From positions 102,697,478-102,761,477 of the forward strand of contig CM066738.1 of the NCBI GenBank assembly GCA_033961575.1: a DNA stretch of 64,000 nucleotides, in the 5' to 3' direction. The translations under genes and the position numbers were made by a program. The stretch comes from Aselliscus stoliczkanus (lineage: Eukaryota; Chordata; Mammalia; Chiroptera; Hipposideridae). The notes beneath the pieces are model-generated. The model saw only the letters and a program-made list of their open reading frames with translations, had not been told where the DNA came from and did no database searches. Below, piece after piece: positions 9,697-22,584 of this stretch. The first letter of the stretch is position 1. Every line of letters begins with the position of its first letter.

Positions 9697-10155
9697 TCAG
9701 TTGAATTGTGTCTGCCAATATGGTATATTCAGGTTCTTACCGTACTACCTGTGAATGTGACCTTATGTGGAATTAGGGTGTTTTCAAATGTAATCAGATT
9801 GAAATGAGGTTATACTGGATTAGGTTGGATCCTAATCCAATGACTGTTGTCTTTATAAGAAGAGAGAAATCCAGACACAAAAACACAGACACACAGGGAG
9901 AACACCAAGTGGCAATGAGGCAGAGATTAAAGTGATGCATCTATAAGCCAAGGAGCATCAAGGATGGCTGGCAACCACCAGAAGCTGGGAGAGAGGCCTG
10001 GAATGAACCCTCCCTCAAATCCTCTAGAAGGAACCCTGCCCACACCTTGATTTTAGACTTCTAGTCTCCAGAACTATGAGAGAATACACTTCTGTTGTTT
10101 GAAATCATCCAGTTTGTGGTAATTTGCTATGGCAGCCCCAGGAAACCAATGCAAA
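9697..10155 (+). mobile_element. MLT1 solo LTR
   Basis: Sense MLT1 landmarks are TCAGTTGAATTGTGTCTGCC near the start, CTAATCCAATGACTGTTGTC, CTTTATAAGAAGAGAGAAAT, ACCTTGATTTTAGACTTCTA, CTCCAGAACTATGAGAGAAT and GTTTGTGGTAATTTGCTATG near the end. It abuts the antisense L1 on its left. Confidence 0.85.
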
Positions 10156-12530
10156 CCTTACACAATCCATTTATAAAGATCTATGTTAACATAGAAAAAT
10201 AACTACGAATCCTTCATATGGCTGTCACTGTGACTAGATCTGCAATACACACAGCTGTTTACTAGTTAATTAATTGATTGATTAATTAATTGATTAGTGT
10301 GTTCATTTTTGTGGGATTGTTTATTTTATTTTGACTCAGCCATTTCACATGTTTTGAGTGTATGGAGAGGGCCCTGTTGTCTGACTCCAGCTGACTTGGC
10401 AGCCTGTGAGCAGTTCTCACAGCTCCAGACAGGGGGTAGGAAAGAATGAATCACCAGATGGCTGAGAAGAGACACTTCCATTCATATGACCCCACTGATG
10501 TGGGCGGTGCAGGGAGGGTGCCAAGAATGAGAAAGGTGTGCACTTGCTGAAAACAGCACTAAGTGTTCATTGGTCCTAAGGCATCACAGTTAAAGAACCG
10601 CTTCAGAGAGTTGCCTGACACTCTGCTGCCATATGGAGCGGAGGTCCCATGCCAGCGAAGTCCCCCCTTTCTGGAGGTGAATTCACCTTCAAAGAACAGG
10701 CTGCATGGTTTCCTTCTGTCTCTTGTACTTGACATTCCCCACCTGCCCCAGGAGCCTGATACAGTCCTGGAATTTCCCTGCCAGGCCCATGTGCAGTGAA
10801 ATTCACTCATTCTAATTGTTATTCTTCATTGGCCTACTGAGGGGCACTAACTGTCTGGCCTGGTATATACTTCCAGGATTAACCTCATCAACCTACATTT
10901 TTATATTTGCCAATGACTTCTTGGGACTTGACTTTTGGACTGCACGATGGTGCAAGATGAGATTCTCAAATCAGGGGCATTAGCTGAGGATGAATGTTAA
11001 TTACACCCACGAGGGAACATAGGGCTGGACCAGCACACTGCAAGCTGACATCCCTGCTGCTAAACTACAGAGTTTAGGAAAGGGGAGGGGGGAGGAAACT
11101 GCCAACCATTCAGCACCTACCATCTGCAGACACTGTGCTAGGTGCCTTTACACCAGTCATTTCCCACATGTTGAAACATAGGCAAAGCACAGACCTAAAA
11201 CCAGAAAAAGACAGAGCTGTGTGTGAAACACTCACCACTACTGAAGCACTGGCTCCTCTGGGAATTATAACCTACAAAGAGCTCTGCACACATTCTGAAC
11301 TATTCACTGTTGCTATAGCTTCTACATCTTAAGCCCCAGAGGACTGAAGCTGGCCTTCACAGGGGGTGGTGAAGCCTGGTGAGGAAAGGTGACATGAGTC
11401 ACCTGAGAAATACTGAGTGATCATGTTTCCTAAGTGCCAGTTTTTTGTTCTTTCCAGAAATCATAATTTCACTATATATGCAAGGATTTTTTTTAAACCA
11501 GGTGTCATTGGCTATGATTTCATCATCAGAGACCTTATATAACTCAGGTGAATCCCCTCTCCAGGGATCAGGAGGCTATTTCCAGAGGACACTGGCACAC
11601 TGCCACATTTACTATGTGCCCCTTACCTCCAAACTGGGTACAAATTTTCTGTAAACTCAAGGGCACTTACCACATCCGGACACCCACATAAATCTAAGCA
11701 TATGTCATGTACACAGCAGGCATACTCGGCAAAACAATTATTTATGGGAGTTGGCAGAGAAGTCTTTATCAGGGTTTTTAGTCACAGTCTTTGTGACAGC
11801 ACCCACTGTGACAGCAAGCAGGTAAAGTGAAAAATCATACATCCAACTTGGAAGGTCAATTTCTGCTCATATTTCTAATTATTAAGTACACCATCATTGA
11901 GGACCTCTCCGGAGCATAATTTCCTACTGTGAAGGTAGACCATGTATTATTCAAAGTTGTTCTTTTGTTGCAGATGTATGATGGCACAAGTAGAAATTGC
12001 TCAAGTGCAACCTCTTTATTTTGAAGAAAAAAAAGACAAAGTTTTGGGCTTACTGAAATGGAGGCAAGTGCTTATTTCTCCTCTTTTCATCTCAGTGCCA
12101 TCCTCGCTGTTAGAGTGCATTGATTAGTGTTGAGGTTCCCTTAAAATAGCACTTGATTAGGGATCATCCTTTAACATCACCTTCATTGGTTCGTTTCTCT
12201 CTTGACTAAATACTTTCCTATGAAGGAAAAGAAAATGATGGGACCCTCCCACTGCATCTCAAAGAGAAAAACAAAGCAAAACACTGAAGCTTGCAGAAAT
12301 AGGAACTCACAAAATAGAAGAAGTCCCTATAGGCTCCTTCTAGCCAAAGACAGACTAGATTCAAAAGTTGCCCAACACAGGAGAAATGCTACCATCTAAA
12401 TGAGGGTCACACCAATTGGACTTAACCATCCTTGGTCAAGTTTTCCAATAAGGCCTAACTGAGTAAACTAGATAACTAGATAGATTATTTTTATACTCTC
12501 TCTATTAAGTAGCACATTGGAGAAACTAAA
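10156..12530. other. Intergenic, mostly unrecognised
   Basis: The only clear structures are a TTAATTGATT-type simple repeat at about 10262-10297 and a weak MIR/L2-like phrase (CTGTGCTAGGTGCCTTTACA) at about 11130-11150. No gene is supported. Open frames at 10563-10810 occur on both strands and show no family signature. Confidence 0.4.
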
Positions 12531-13165
12531 TTATTAAATACCAATCATAAGACTATTCAAAGGCTGACACTGTATCTTTTGTCCTTCTAAGACTTTGCTT
12601 ATAAATAGCATTATTACACATGGCTGTGTTCTCAGAGTTTGCTCAGCATTGCATTCAGTTGTTTGGCCAAAGTTCCGTTCTGCAGGGCAGAATTCTCCCT
12701 CTCTCAAACTGAAAAGGATGGTGAGGTCCACGTGTTGTAACTCCAAAATTGAAGAAATGCGCATCTCCATGTGGAGACACTGCAGCTGTTCATAAATGTG
12801 CCAGCCCTCTTCTCCCAGGCGCACAGTAGGACTGCTCTTCTCCACCGTGTTGTAGTTAGACCTGCTTATGTGACTGCATGGAGCTAATGAGACAGCAGCA
12901 GGAGCCTTAACAGCCAACGCGGGATTTGCCATGTCCCCAGCCTTACTGCAGTGATCTTTAAAATCTGTGCCAAGATGGCGCCTCTGTCTGCTAAGGTCTC
13001 TGAGTGACTGTATTACATCGGGTGCTCCTGCTGGCATGTAGCCTGAGATAGAAATGAGAGCTGACTCGCAACAGACATGAACTTTGTTGTGTTAAGCCAC
13101 TGAGGTGCTGGAGTTACTTATTCCTGTGGTATAATTTAGCCTACCCTGACTAACACAACTAAAAT
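12531..13165. other. Unassigned segment with an LTR-like 3' end
   Basis: The right part (GTTAAGCCACTGAGGTGCTG, then TAGCCTACCCTGACTAACAC) resembles the end of a MaLR-type LTR in sense orientation. The left part is unassigned. A minus-strand frame of 167 codons (12534-13037) spans it but matches no family I know and crosses the LTR-like part, so I do not call a gene. Confidence 0.35.
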
Positions 13166-13339
13166 TAACTTCCCTTAAGGATAAAAACTAACCAACTGGG
13201 ATGAATAGAATGAGGCTTCATCAAAAATACACTTATCCAGTTTTGTTTTGTTTTTTTACATAACGAGAATATCTTTCATTGACCAATACACCTTCCATTT
13301 CTCCTCAAAATTAACAGCACACATTTCTGAGATTAGAGG

Positions 13340-13632
13340 CGTAAAGTAGCACTGTACCCAGAAATGGACAGGCACACAGGAATAAGGATGATGGACACAG
13401 ATTGGAGTCATATGACTATAAGCCAAGGAATGCCAAGGAAGCTGGCAACCCCCAGAAGCCAGAAGAGAAGCATGAACAGGTGCTGTCTCTGAACCCCAAA
13501 GAAGGAACCAACCCCTCTGACACCTTGACGTTGTACTTCTAGCCTTCAGAACTAGGAGAATAAATTTCTGACTTTTTTTTTTTTTGCCACTCAGTTGTGG
13601 GCACTTTGTTACAGCAGTACTAAGGAACAAAT
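13340..13632 (+). mobile_element. MLT1-type LTR, 3' fragment
   Basis: Landmarks are TAAGCCAAGGAATGCCAAGG, CAACCCCCAGAAGCCAGAAG, ACACCTTGACGTTGTACTTC, TAGCCTTCAGAACTAGGAGA and GTTGTGGGCACTTTGTTACA. A T run at about 13570-13582 interrupts the consensus. The 5' part is missing. Confidence 0.75.
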
Positions 13633-13934
13633 ACAGCGACTTTTAACTACATTTTCTACCACTCCTCAGCCAGTTTGGCATTTTTACGATGAGTCTTTAT
13701 GTGATGGGCCTGCACCCCCCTGCATTTGAAACCTTAATGATTCCTTGGTCTCTTCCTGAGTTGAGGAAAATAGGGTATGGGACCTAAGCTCTTCTTTCTC
13801 CAAATAAACCCCATCAGGATCAGAGGCAAGGTCTTGTTTGTGTTTGAATCTTACCTCCTCTAAAACCTTCTCAGAGCCGAGCACACTACCTGGACCACAG
13901 CAGGGCCTTCAAAATATTCATTAAGAATATTATA

Positions 13935-14262
13935 GAACACAGATGGACTCATGTCTTGTTAGGGAGACCACTTCATGAACGGTGTGGAGGCCTGACCACT
14001 GCACTGTACACCTGAAGCTGCCGCTGATTAATATTACATGTCAACTATAATTAATACATATATAGTCATGGGATATGGAATATAGTGTGGGAATGGAGTC
14101 AATGGAATTGTAATAGATATGTATGATATTGGGGGGTGGGGAGACAGGGGAAGGGGGAGAGGGTTGTCACTTTGTAAGGGGTGAAAAGGATAACTATTGC
14201 ATTGTTTTGTACACCTGAAACTAATAAAAATTAAAAATTAAATTTAAAAAGACAAAAAAAAT
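13935..14262 (+). mobile_element. 5'-truncated L1/HAL1 3' UTR copy
   Basis: The sequence runs from GAACACAGATGGACTCATGT and TCTTGTTAGGGAGACCACTT through GCACTGTACACCTGAAGCTG and a G-rich run to TTGTACACCTGAAACTAATA and an A-rich tail. It matches the 3' UTR of the ORF1-only element at 22980-25651. An 11-bp target duplication AGAATATTATA lies at 13924-13934 and 14263-14273. It is only about 330 bp long, a typical severe 5' truncation. Confidence 0.9.
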
Positions 14263-14273
14263 AGAATATTATA

Positions 14274-16989
14274 AACAAACATTGGATATGACTCCTATTC
14301 TCTCTGCACCTATCATCACATACTAAACAGTGATTTAGGACAAGTGAATTAGTAAGTCTGTTAGTATTGGCTCACTTCACGGCCAATTACTAAACAATAA
14401 ACTGGGTTTCTTTTGTAGCCAATCTAAATCAGCCCATCCATATATGGGTGCCAGCTACTCCATGGTCTATTAATGCCATTCCCATCCATGATTACCTCAG
14501 GGCAAACAAAGGAACAGCCAGTCACCAGAGCCAGGCTTGGAGTGTTGGGAGTAACAGGACACCATTAATCACTGAGGGTAGGACAAGAGACCTAAGTCTT
14601 AAGAGCCAAAAGTAAACATTTGTCTAAAAAAGTGAGACTCCTGTGCATACAGCCATGTCATCGATGATGTGTATACAAAACACATCCCTCAACAGAAATT
14701 CTGTGTATTCATTTGTTATTCATCTTAATGAGTTGGCTCACATGTATGGTATCTATTGGCTCCCACATCCAATTGACTCTCTTTCCAGGCCCAAAGCAAA
14801 GCCAATTTCTCAGTTTGGCTGGAAAGGAGTCCTAATTACTTGAGAACCAGCTCATTGCAGTCTCGGGAGAGCTAAGTTTCACTATATTAAAATGCTAACC
14901 AACACATGGATTTCAGTCTCACACACAGAGAAAGCCAACATAAGGTCTTCACCCAAACTCCTTAATGCCTCGGAGGTTCTCCAGTCAACTTTATCATTTA
15001 AAATAACATACCTTACAGGCAAATAAATGGTCCTGGAAGCATCTCTTTCACCATTCATCTTCCCAATTTGTGGTACTTGGGGGATGTTTTAATTAGCTCA
15101 ACTGTTTGTATCACTCCTTTAAGCATCTCAAGGTATCTGCTGACTTCCTACAGGTCTCCAGAAGATGGACCCCTTCCCTGGAGGTGGGTAGGAAATCTCT
15201 ATTTGCTTTTAAAGCTCTGTGGCTTTCTGAGACACGCGCTTCATCTTCTTATTTCCTTCCCACCACTAATCATTAAATGTGGAAGCCCTTGGCTAATCCT
15301 GGGGGCCCTAATCACAGCAAATCTGAAACAAGAGAAACTCAGCTAAAAGCTAGATTGTGCTCATTTCAGGAGTGGACTGGTACCCCAGGTGACTGTCCAC
15401 ATTGGGTTCAAGAAAGGGTCTCAATATTCTCAGTACCTACCCCACAGATGCTCCCTGAAAGTGCAGATAATCCAAAGGAGATAATCCTCTTCATCAAGAC
15501 AGTTTTATCCACTGCAGCATTGACAGGGTACCAAAGTGATGACAATTTCTGTAGGACCAGGAGAAAGGGCTCTGATGGTGCCTGTGCCCAGAATATAGAG
15601 CCAGAGAGGAACCAAAGAGAGTGGAGCATAGAATCCTCTGCCTCTGATCAGACAAAACATCGTTACCCCCATTTCAGAAAGGAGACAGCTGGGTCCCTGA
15701 GAATGACGAATGGTACCCTGTTGAACAACGAGAAGGTGCTAGATCCTTGAAACGTAGTATGAGTAGAGGACTGAAGAGAAGAGAAAGGGGCAGTGGGAGG
15801 GTGCCGGGAACTTTGCTGGCTCCTTCACAATCATGCCCACAATTGCCTCCACTACATGAAAATGCCAGTGTCACCTGTGAAGGGAACACATTAAGCTACC
15901 ACCCATGAGGGCTTTGAAGAAGCAGCACATGGAAGAAAGGGTTTTGCATAAGGGAAGAGTGCCTGGCCCTGGAGGCATTGGCAGGGGCAAGAAACAGGGT
16001 GGAGGGTCAGGGACCCTGAGGGCTCGGGATATCTGGATGAGGATGCTGAGCAATGGGCAACAACAAAACCCAAACTTGCCTCCTTACTGTTGGGAGCCAG
16101 TGCTGGCACCAATTTTATTCCTGTATTCAGGATAGATTGTTTGATGAGGGGAGAACATGGCCAGAAGGAAATCAAAGCAGGAGCAACAATGAGCAAAGCC
16201 AAAGGTTTTATGCATAAAATCTAGTGTTCCAAAACCTTTACAGTAGTAATATCTCAGGTGAGAGATGCACGAGTACAGTCTGCACGTGCCCCATACCATG
16301 GTGGCCATGCATCAGTTCCGAGTCTCTGTCTCTGAGTTTCAGAGGATGTACTAACAATGGCCTAAGCAAAGGTTTCTTTTTCTGACAAACATGAACTCCC
16401 TTGGTGCCTCGGTGACTCGGTGGTGTCAGGGCCAACGTTGCTGCAAGTCTCAGGTTGCAAGAGGGCAACTGTAGCTCCCCGGAGCCAATCTCACACTGCA
16501 CTCAGAGGCAGGAAGCTGAGGACAGGGCTAGGACAGGCTCTCTTCTGGACCTTCCTCTCACGTGGGAGGAAAAAGCATTCCTGGAAGGTCCAAGGAACTT
16601 CTTCCATTCCTGTTGATCTATAGCACATTCCTGCCCTTGGATTAGGGACTGCTCCCAAATTCCCTAAAATTGACAGATCCCTGTCTGATGCCTGTACAAA
16701 ATGGGCTCACCCTGCTCCTACCTCTGAGCTTGGAGGAGGGGGCCAGTGTCTTGGGAGGGCTCTGCCTGTCTTGTTGATGAGACTCGAGGGTAGACTGAGC
16801 CCTGCTGGCTCAGAGCAGAGCCATGAAGACCAGCAGAAGGGGAGACGGCTGGGGCTGCCAGTAGAGAGAAACACATCTGTCCCAAGCAGGCATCCTCTCC
16901 AAATTTAGAAGCAAGGACTAGCCTTCCCAGAGGCTCCTTTGAAACTGTTAAGAAGTTATAATTAGACTTTGTGCCTCTGCTAAGTCTTT
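14274..16989. other. Intergenic, nothing recognised
   Basis: About 2.7 kb without a repeat I can name. Several medium open frames (for example 15277-15750 on the + strand, 157 codons) have no domain motif, no start context and no homology I recognise. Confidence 0.4.
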
Positions 16990-17200
16990 CATCCCCAGGA
17001 GCTCAGGGCGCTTCTTTGCATCGTCTCATTAATCTTCACACCATTCGAGGCAGCCGGCATCTACTGTCATCTTTATTTTCAGGATGAAGGAACTGAGAAG
17101 TAGGTACAGGTTAATGACTTGCCCGATGTCATTTGCTCAATGAGTCACCAGACAGCTGGGGATGGGACCAAAACTGATGGGGGGAAATAGCTACCTCAAT
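16990..17200 (-). mobile_element. MIR SINE fragment
   Basis: The antisense MIR order is visible: CGTCTCATTAATCTTCACAC, then TCATCTTTATTTTCAGGATG, AAGGAACTGAGAAG, AATGACTTGCCCGATGTCAT and CAGACAGCTGGGGATGGGAC. It is an ancient, diverged copy. Confidence 0.65.
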
Positions 17201-19257
17201 TCACTGATGATCCTGGGCAAGTAAGTACGTGGAGATCGTTTACTTACCCAGACTGGATGGAGGGATGTCAAAGCGCTGGGCAAAGACACAAAAGGAACGG
17301 AATGCAAGCCCGGATTCCCTGTGCAGGCACCTTGGGCAAGTCACCCGCACTTTCTGAACACTTTTCGGTTTTAAAAAATAAAAACGATGACACCTACTTC
17401 ACTCAGTTGTCTCGGAGACAAAAGGGATGCTACAAATGGAAGCATGGGAGCTAAGACCTGTTATAAAATCTCAGTCAATTGAGGGAGCTGATAGAACCAA
17501 CGTTTAAAATTGGCCTGCTGCTCTTGGCTCCCCACGACAATCCCAAGCAGCAAGCAGACAATTATAAGGGACGTTTCCCAGATGACCATGACGTTTCTTT
17601 CTGCTAGTCAATGTCCTGTGAGCCTCTTTTCAGCGTATACTGTGTGGAATATGCCAGGCAGGTTGCAGGCATAATCAGGATGTGACCCCAGTCTTCTAGG
17701 AAATAGTCTGGCGGAGAAGGCAGACGCATGCACCACTTATTTCACTGGAAAGCAAAACGAAATCAGGCTTACAATAAACAAGGAGGCCAAACGGGGTGGG
17801 TGGCGTGGGGTGAGGGGTCATCCAGAAAAGGTTTGGGTCAGCCAGTGAGCTGGGAGAGGCCAGCGTACAAAAGATGAAACAAGAAAAATCCTCAGCTCTT
17901 CTTTGCCTTCCCCAGCGTCCATCCTTCTTCCCTCTGAGAAAGGCAAAGTCAAGGTGATGGAGCGGCAGAGGATGAAGGTCGGGTTTGCTTTGTTTACACC
18001 TGTGAACCAGGACACTTGCAGCGGATACGTTTCCTCCGCGCATCGAGGGTGCGCCTTTCTCTGCGGGCAGTCTTGCTTTCGGCCACAGGAGGGCGCTTCT
18101 TCTCCTCCGCTGGTCTCGGTGCAGCCAGCTCAGCCCAGCCTCCCAGCCTCAGGTGTCTGAAGGGGTTGTGTACCTCTAACCCCTGCAGCCTGGGAGCACT
18201 TACCCAACAGCTGAGGTCCTGGAAGACTGAGGGTCACAGCCATGTCCAACTTGCATCTTTTTGTTAAATGAGCCAGGAGAGAAATCCAAAAAACAATCAC
18301 TCTCCCATCAGGAAGGTATATGATGAGGACAACAGTCTCTACAAAACTCCCAGGGAGATAGTGGAAGACTGTGTATCAGAGTGAAAGAAGTTCAGATTCA
18401 TCAGGAGGTGGAAATAGTTTCTCCGGCCCTAGCAGAGAAGTTGCCCCATTCCAGGTTTAAAAGAGTGTGGTAACCAACTGACATAACAGGACATGGTCCC
18501 TTCCCAGGAACATCCAGTGTGGTGCTCAGGGGGCCCAATATAGGAGAAGAAAGGCCTTCCAGAGCTGAGACACAGCAAGAGAAGGAAATGGGTCCCCTTT
18601 CATATATCTTTGCTTTAACAATTAATTGTTAAAATACCTGAAGGAAGGAAATTCTTCATGCTGGCTCTGCAACAGGCAAGAATTCCTAAATTGCACTAAC
18701 TTGGCTGCTGCCCAGCCTCTTTGTTCTCTCCACACCCCCGTGTAAACATTCCCACCCACCACAACCCTCACTATTCATCTCCAATGAATTACAAAGATTT
18801 TACGATAAGGCAGGATGAAACACTGACAGCTGATCAGTAGCCTTTTACTTAAAACTCCGCCTCAGAATTAATGGGAGACTGTTTTGTTTGTTTGTTTGTT
18901 TTTGCCTTCTAAGAATAACCAAGTTCACAATTTGGGGTTAGCCATTGGATTGGAATGGCTTTTGGGGTAGAAACAGTCTAAACTTTCCTGAACTTTAAGA
19001 TGAACAAGGACTATCACAGCATGTAAAAACCAAAATTACCAGCATACTAAAATTATCCCCTTCTCATAAAGGAAGAGGAATCTCAGGTAATGAAAAAGAT
19101 GTTTAAAGCAATCTAATAACTACATAGTAACACCCAAAATAGATATTAAATAATCTGAGCGATGCTTGACCTAAAATTATTTGCTACAGAATATTTGTCA
19201 AACTGTATGCCCAAAATGTAATGTATACGTATGTTCACAAGTGTTGTCAAATGAGTG
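17201..19257. other. Intergenic, mostly unrecognised
   Basis: A locally GC-richer patch lies at 17890-18200. A GTTT simple repeat occurs near 18880-18902. No gene or named repeat is supported. Confidence 0.4.
18080..18098 (+). promoter_or_regulatory. CTCF-like motif
   Basis: CGGCCACAGGAGGGCGCTT resembles the CTCF consensus TGGCCACCAGGGGGCGCTA, with mismatches at the two central bases after CCAC. It sits in a CpG-containing patch. Weak evidence. Confidence 0.3.
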
Positions 19258-19700
19258 GATGGATTATCACCATCATCATCATCATCACCATCATCATCAC
19301 CATCATAAGATGAATGGTTTATCAGCCAGAGGCTGGTTCAGTTAAAGCCCAGTCCAGATGCTGCCATGAAGGCATTTTGTAGGTGTCATTAAGATTGCTA
19401 ATTAGTTGACTTTGAGTCAAAGGGATTATCCTTGATAATGTGGATGGGCCTCATCTAATCAGTTGAAGATCATAAGAAAAAACTATAGTTTACTGGAGAA
19501 GGAATCCTATCTCAAGACGGCAACATCAGCTCCTACCTGTGTTTCCAGCATGTTGGTCTGCCCTACAGAGTTGAGACCTCTCAGGCCCCACAATAGAGAT
19601 AACTTCTTAAAATAATTCTTTGTGTGTGTGTGTGTATGTGTGTGTGTGTGTGTATTATTCTCTGCTTCTCTGGAGAACCCTGACTGATACAGATTTCAAC
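19258..19700 (+). mobile_element. Ancient LTR-like element with embedded simple repeats
   Basis: A CAT/CAC trinucleotide repeat (about 19268-19306) precedes sequence reading GGATTATCCTTGATAATGTG, ATGGGCCTCATCTAATCAG, and the end reads CTCTGGAGAACCCTGACTGA followed by TACAG. These phrases recall ERVL-class LTRs. A TG repeat (about 19620-19653) sits just before the end. The family is not assigned. Confidence 0.45.
19620..19653 (+). repeat. (TG)n microsatellite
   Basis: TG dinucleotides are repeated with one TA interruption, inside the LTR-like element. Confidence 0.9.
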
Positions 19701-19854
19701 TGAATCTATTTTAATTTTTATGCTACCTAAATTAAAACAATGAAGTGAGACCCTCATTAATGCTATTTTACATAGTACACATAGCATGGACTTCTGATTA
19801 TGCTTTTGGGGCACCCAGCCCCTCCCTAGTAGCCCACCCACCTCACTGGAAGCT

Positions 19855-20735
19855 GACCTAACCCCCAGCTTCAGGGGTAGTCCTGATTGGGCTGAGGGTC
19901 AGCCATCGCCTTGCCAATGATTGGTTCAGAGAGGACCGTGTGACTTACTTAGGGCCAATGAGATATGAGAAGAGGTTTGTTGTAGACTTCCAATAAGGTT
20001 TGCCTCAGGCTTCTGGGAGGCTTTACAGAAGCAGCATTTTTTCCTGTGCTGTTGGCGGAGAATAAGGAAGCACTAGCCCTGGATTGGCACTGGCAACCGC
20101 CCTTTGGTGGGAAATAACCTGGGTCTCTGATGACGCTGTTGAGCTGGTTGGATCACCCAGCGCTGAAGCCTGTATGACTCTGGACTTCCTTTTAAGTGAG
20201 CCAATACTTTTTTTTTTTTTTTTAAGATTTTATTGAGGAATTGTGGGGAGGGGAACAGTGTTGGGGAACCGGGGAAGGGGAACAGACAAGTTGCTGTCCT
20301 TTTTGTTCTTCAGTCTAGTTGTGGAGGACATCACTTCACTGGCCCATGTTGGTATCGTCATTGCGCTCTTCCCAGGTGAGGCAGTCGCTTGGCGGCCATT
20401 GGACAGCAGCTCACGGGCTCACTCACGGCAGCTCACAAAAGCTCATACCTGCTGCCGGCCAGCCCCACTGCAGCCTATGCACCCCCCCACCCCATTGCTG
20501 GCTACTCACGGCAGCCCCGCTCCAGATTGAGCTGTTATTCACCATCTTAGCTGTAGAGGGTGCAGCATCACTGGCCCTCATGTGGGATCCAAACCGGGGC
20601 CCTGCTCAGATCTCACATTCCAAGCCAATTCCTAACCAACGCACCACTTGGCTGGCTCTGAGCCAATACATGTTTTATGGTGCAAGCCAGTTTGAGCCTG
20701 GCTTATTGTTAGTTGCAGCCAAAGGACCAAGTTTT
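19855..20735 (+). mobile_element. Old LTR-like element split by a SINE
   Basis: Phrases TGACTTACTTAGGGCCAATG, AACCTGGGTCTCTGATGACG, CTGTTGAGCTGGTTGGATCA, CTCTGGACTTCCTTTTAAGT and then, after the SINE, GCAAGCCAGTTTGAGCCTGG look like an old MaLR-type LTR in sense. The SINE at 20208-20658 interrupts it and the order resumes afterwards. Confidence 0.5.
20208..20658 (-). mobile_element. Long T+ tRNA SINE
   Basis: In reverse orientation it begins with a poly-T and AAGATTTTATTGAGGAATTG (the AATAAAATCTT tail) and ends with the tRNA-like head (CACTTGGCTGGCTC). The 11-bp target duplication TGAGCCAATAC is at 20197-20207 and 20659-20669. The body is more diverged than the 36 kb, 42 kb and 62.6 kb copies, suggesting an older or different subfamily. 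Plus-strand frames here are not genes. Confidence 0.88.
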
Positions 20736-21029
20736 CTTGCTGTTAGTTTCTAACCTATAAACTGAGAGAGTAGAACTAACTAATCTAAGACCTCCTCAAG
20801 TTCTCAATATGTGTGAATTGCATGTTTAGGAACTGGCACTACCTGTATTTGTCAAATACTGTTTAGAGAATCTGTTATTATATATTTCTAAGTAGAGTAT
20901 AATGACCTGTGAATTTTAAGTCCTTAAAGAATAATTTTATATAATGTTTTCCAGTGGCCTTAACCCTAGTCAAGCACTGTCAACAATAGTAACTTCCACT
21001 AATTTTTTTGAATTTGTAAAAAGTCTAAC

Positions 21030-21770
21030 AAATGACCAATAACTAGAAAGAGAACCTAATGGAAATGGGGAAAGGATAAAAACAGTTTCCAGCAAGGGAA
21101 TACAAATGAATCTTAAACCTCTGAAGAAATGTTCAACCTCCCTCATAGAGAAAGAAATAAAAATTAAAATGACAGTGAGATTGCTTTTTTCATTTAAAAA
21201 ATTGGCAACTTATCAAAAAGTTTAATAAGACACTATTGGAGAAGAATAAGAAAATAGCAACATCATACCAATAATGAGAATTATGACTGAAGACATTACA
21301 AGTATGGGTAGAAACTGTACAACTTTCAAGGAAAGTAATTTGGCATTATCTGACAAAATTACAAATGCATACGAGTATATCCTTTCACCCTACCACACCC
21401 CTTCTAAAACTTTATGCTACAGTTATACTTGTGCATGTATAAAATGATGTTATTTGTAACTGCAATAATTGGAAACAACTTCAATATGTATCAATAGACA
21501 CATACCATATATACAATAAAATAATTCCCAGCTGTTAAAGAAATAAGGCAGCTCTCTGTGTAGTAAAATGGAATAATCTCTAAATTTTACATTATATAAA
21601 AAGAGCAAGAATACAGAACAATGAGTATTGTATTCTACCACTTATATTTTTTAGAAAGAACAGCTAAATATAGTATGTTATGCACAGATGAACTATGAGA
21701 CTACGCAAGAAACCTGGAATTGTGGTTATAGATTGAAACATGGGACTTTTCTTGGATATATCTTTTTTTT
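21030..21770 (+). mobile_element. Old L1 3' fragment
   Basis: Diverged sense L1 3' sequence: AATGTTCAACCTCCCTCATA, AATTGGAAACAACTTCAATA, TGTATCAATAGACACATACC, AGAGCAAGAATACAGAACAA and GAACTATGAGACTACGCAAG. The first part has a shared gap pattern but the order is correct. No open frame survives. Confidence 0.55.
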
Positions 21771-22584
21771 AAAAAAAAGTTTAACATATAAATGTATATC
21801 AGTTATTTTTAAATTAATAAACTTAGGGGGAAAATAAAGTTATCATTAGAAATACATTTCCTGATTGCTATAATGATAGTATTTTTGATGCTAAATTACA
21901 GCCCTTATATTTTAGATAAATGATAATTAATGATCAGTTATCAAACAATAATTTGGTACATTTGTTCTCATTTCCCTTTCTGTCTAAATAAGGACAGTAG
22001 AAAAGGATCTTGAATTAGGGAGAAAAAACAAATTCATCTATAACATTTAAAAAATGAGTTTGGTAGGCATTTGGCTTTTCCATGCCTTCCAACCCTAACG
22101 TGCCTTTCCTTAGATGTCTTCTAATCCAGTGTCTTATCATTCATTCACATGCACTCATTCAATGAATATTTACTATTAATAAATGCCTTTGGTGTGCCAT
22201 ACACTGTGGCCACAAAAAAGAATCAGATTTAGACAACTACTCTCTTCATGAACTCAAGTCTTCTCATTGTTGTGATCCTTCAAGCCAGGTAGAAAGAGCA
22301 ATGGTATAATCAATGAACTAAGAGTTGCAGATTCTAAGACACGAAGAACCCACCAACAAAAAAGACAAGCATCTAGGGAAAAAGATTCTCATTCATAGTA
22401 CAGGTCCATAGAAAACCATTCAGAATGAACCTTTTCTACTCCAGGGTTTGAAAACGCCAATAAATGTTCATTTTAGGAAGAAACATATGGGAAAAAAGGA
22501 GGAAGGGGAAAACAAAGAAAAGAATGGGCCCAGCTAACAAAAATAACCCAGGAGAAACAACCTCTAAACCTGGGGTTAACACAG
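21771..22584. other. Intergenic with a weak L2-like fragment
   Basis: A sense L2-like phrase (CACTCATTCAATGAATATTT, GGTGTGCCATACACTGTGGC) is seen at about 22140-22260. The rest is AT-rich and unassigned. Confidence 0.4.

Noticed and set aside
12534..13037. A 167-codon minus-strand frame
   Set aside because: No known domain, no splice or promoter context, and it overlaps an LTR-like 3' end. Recorded as unassigned only.
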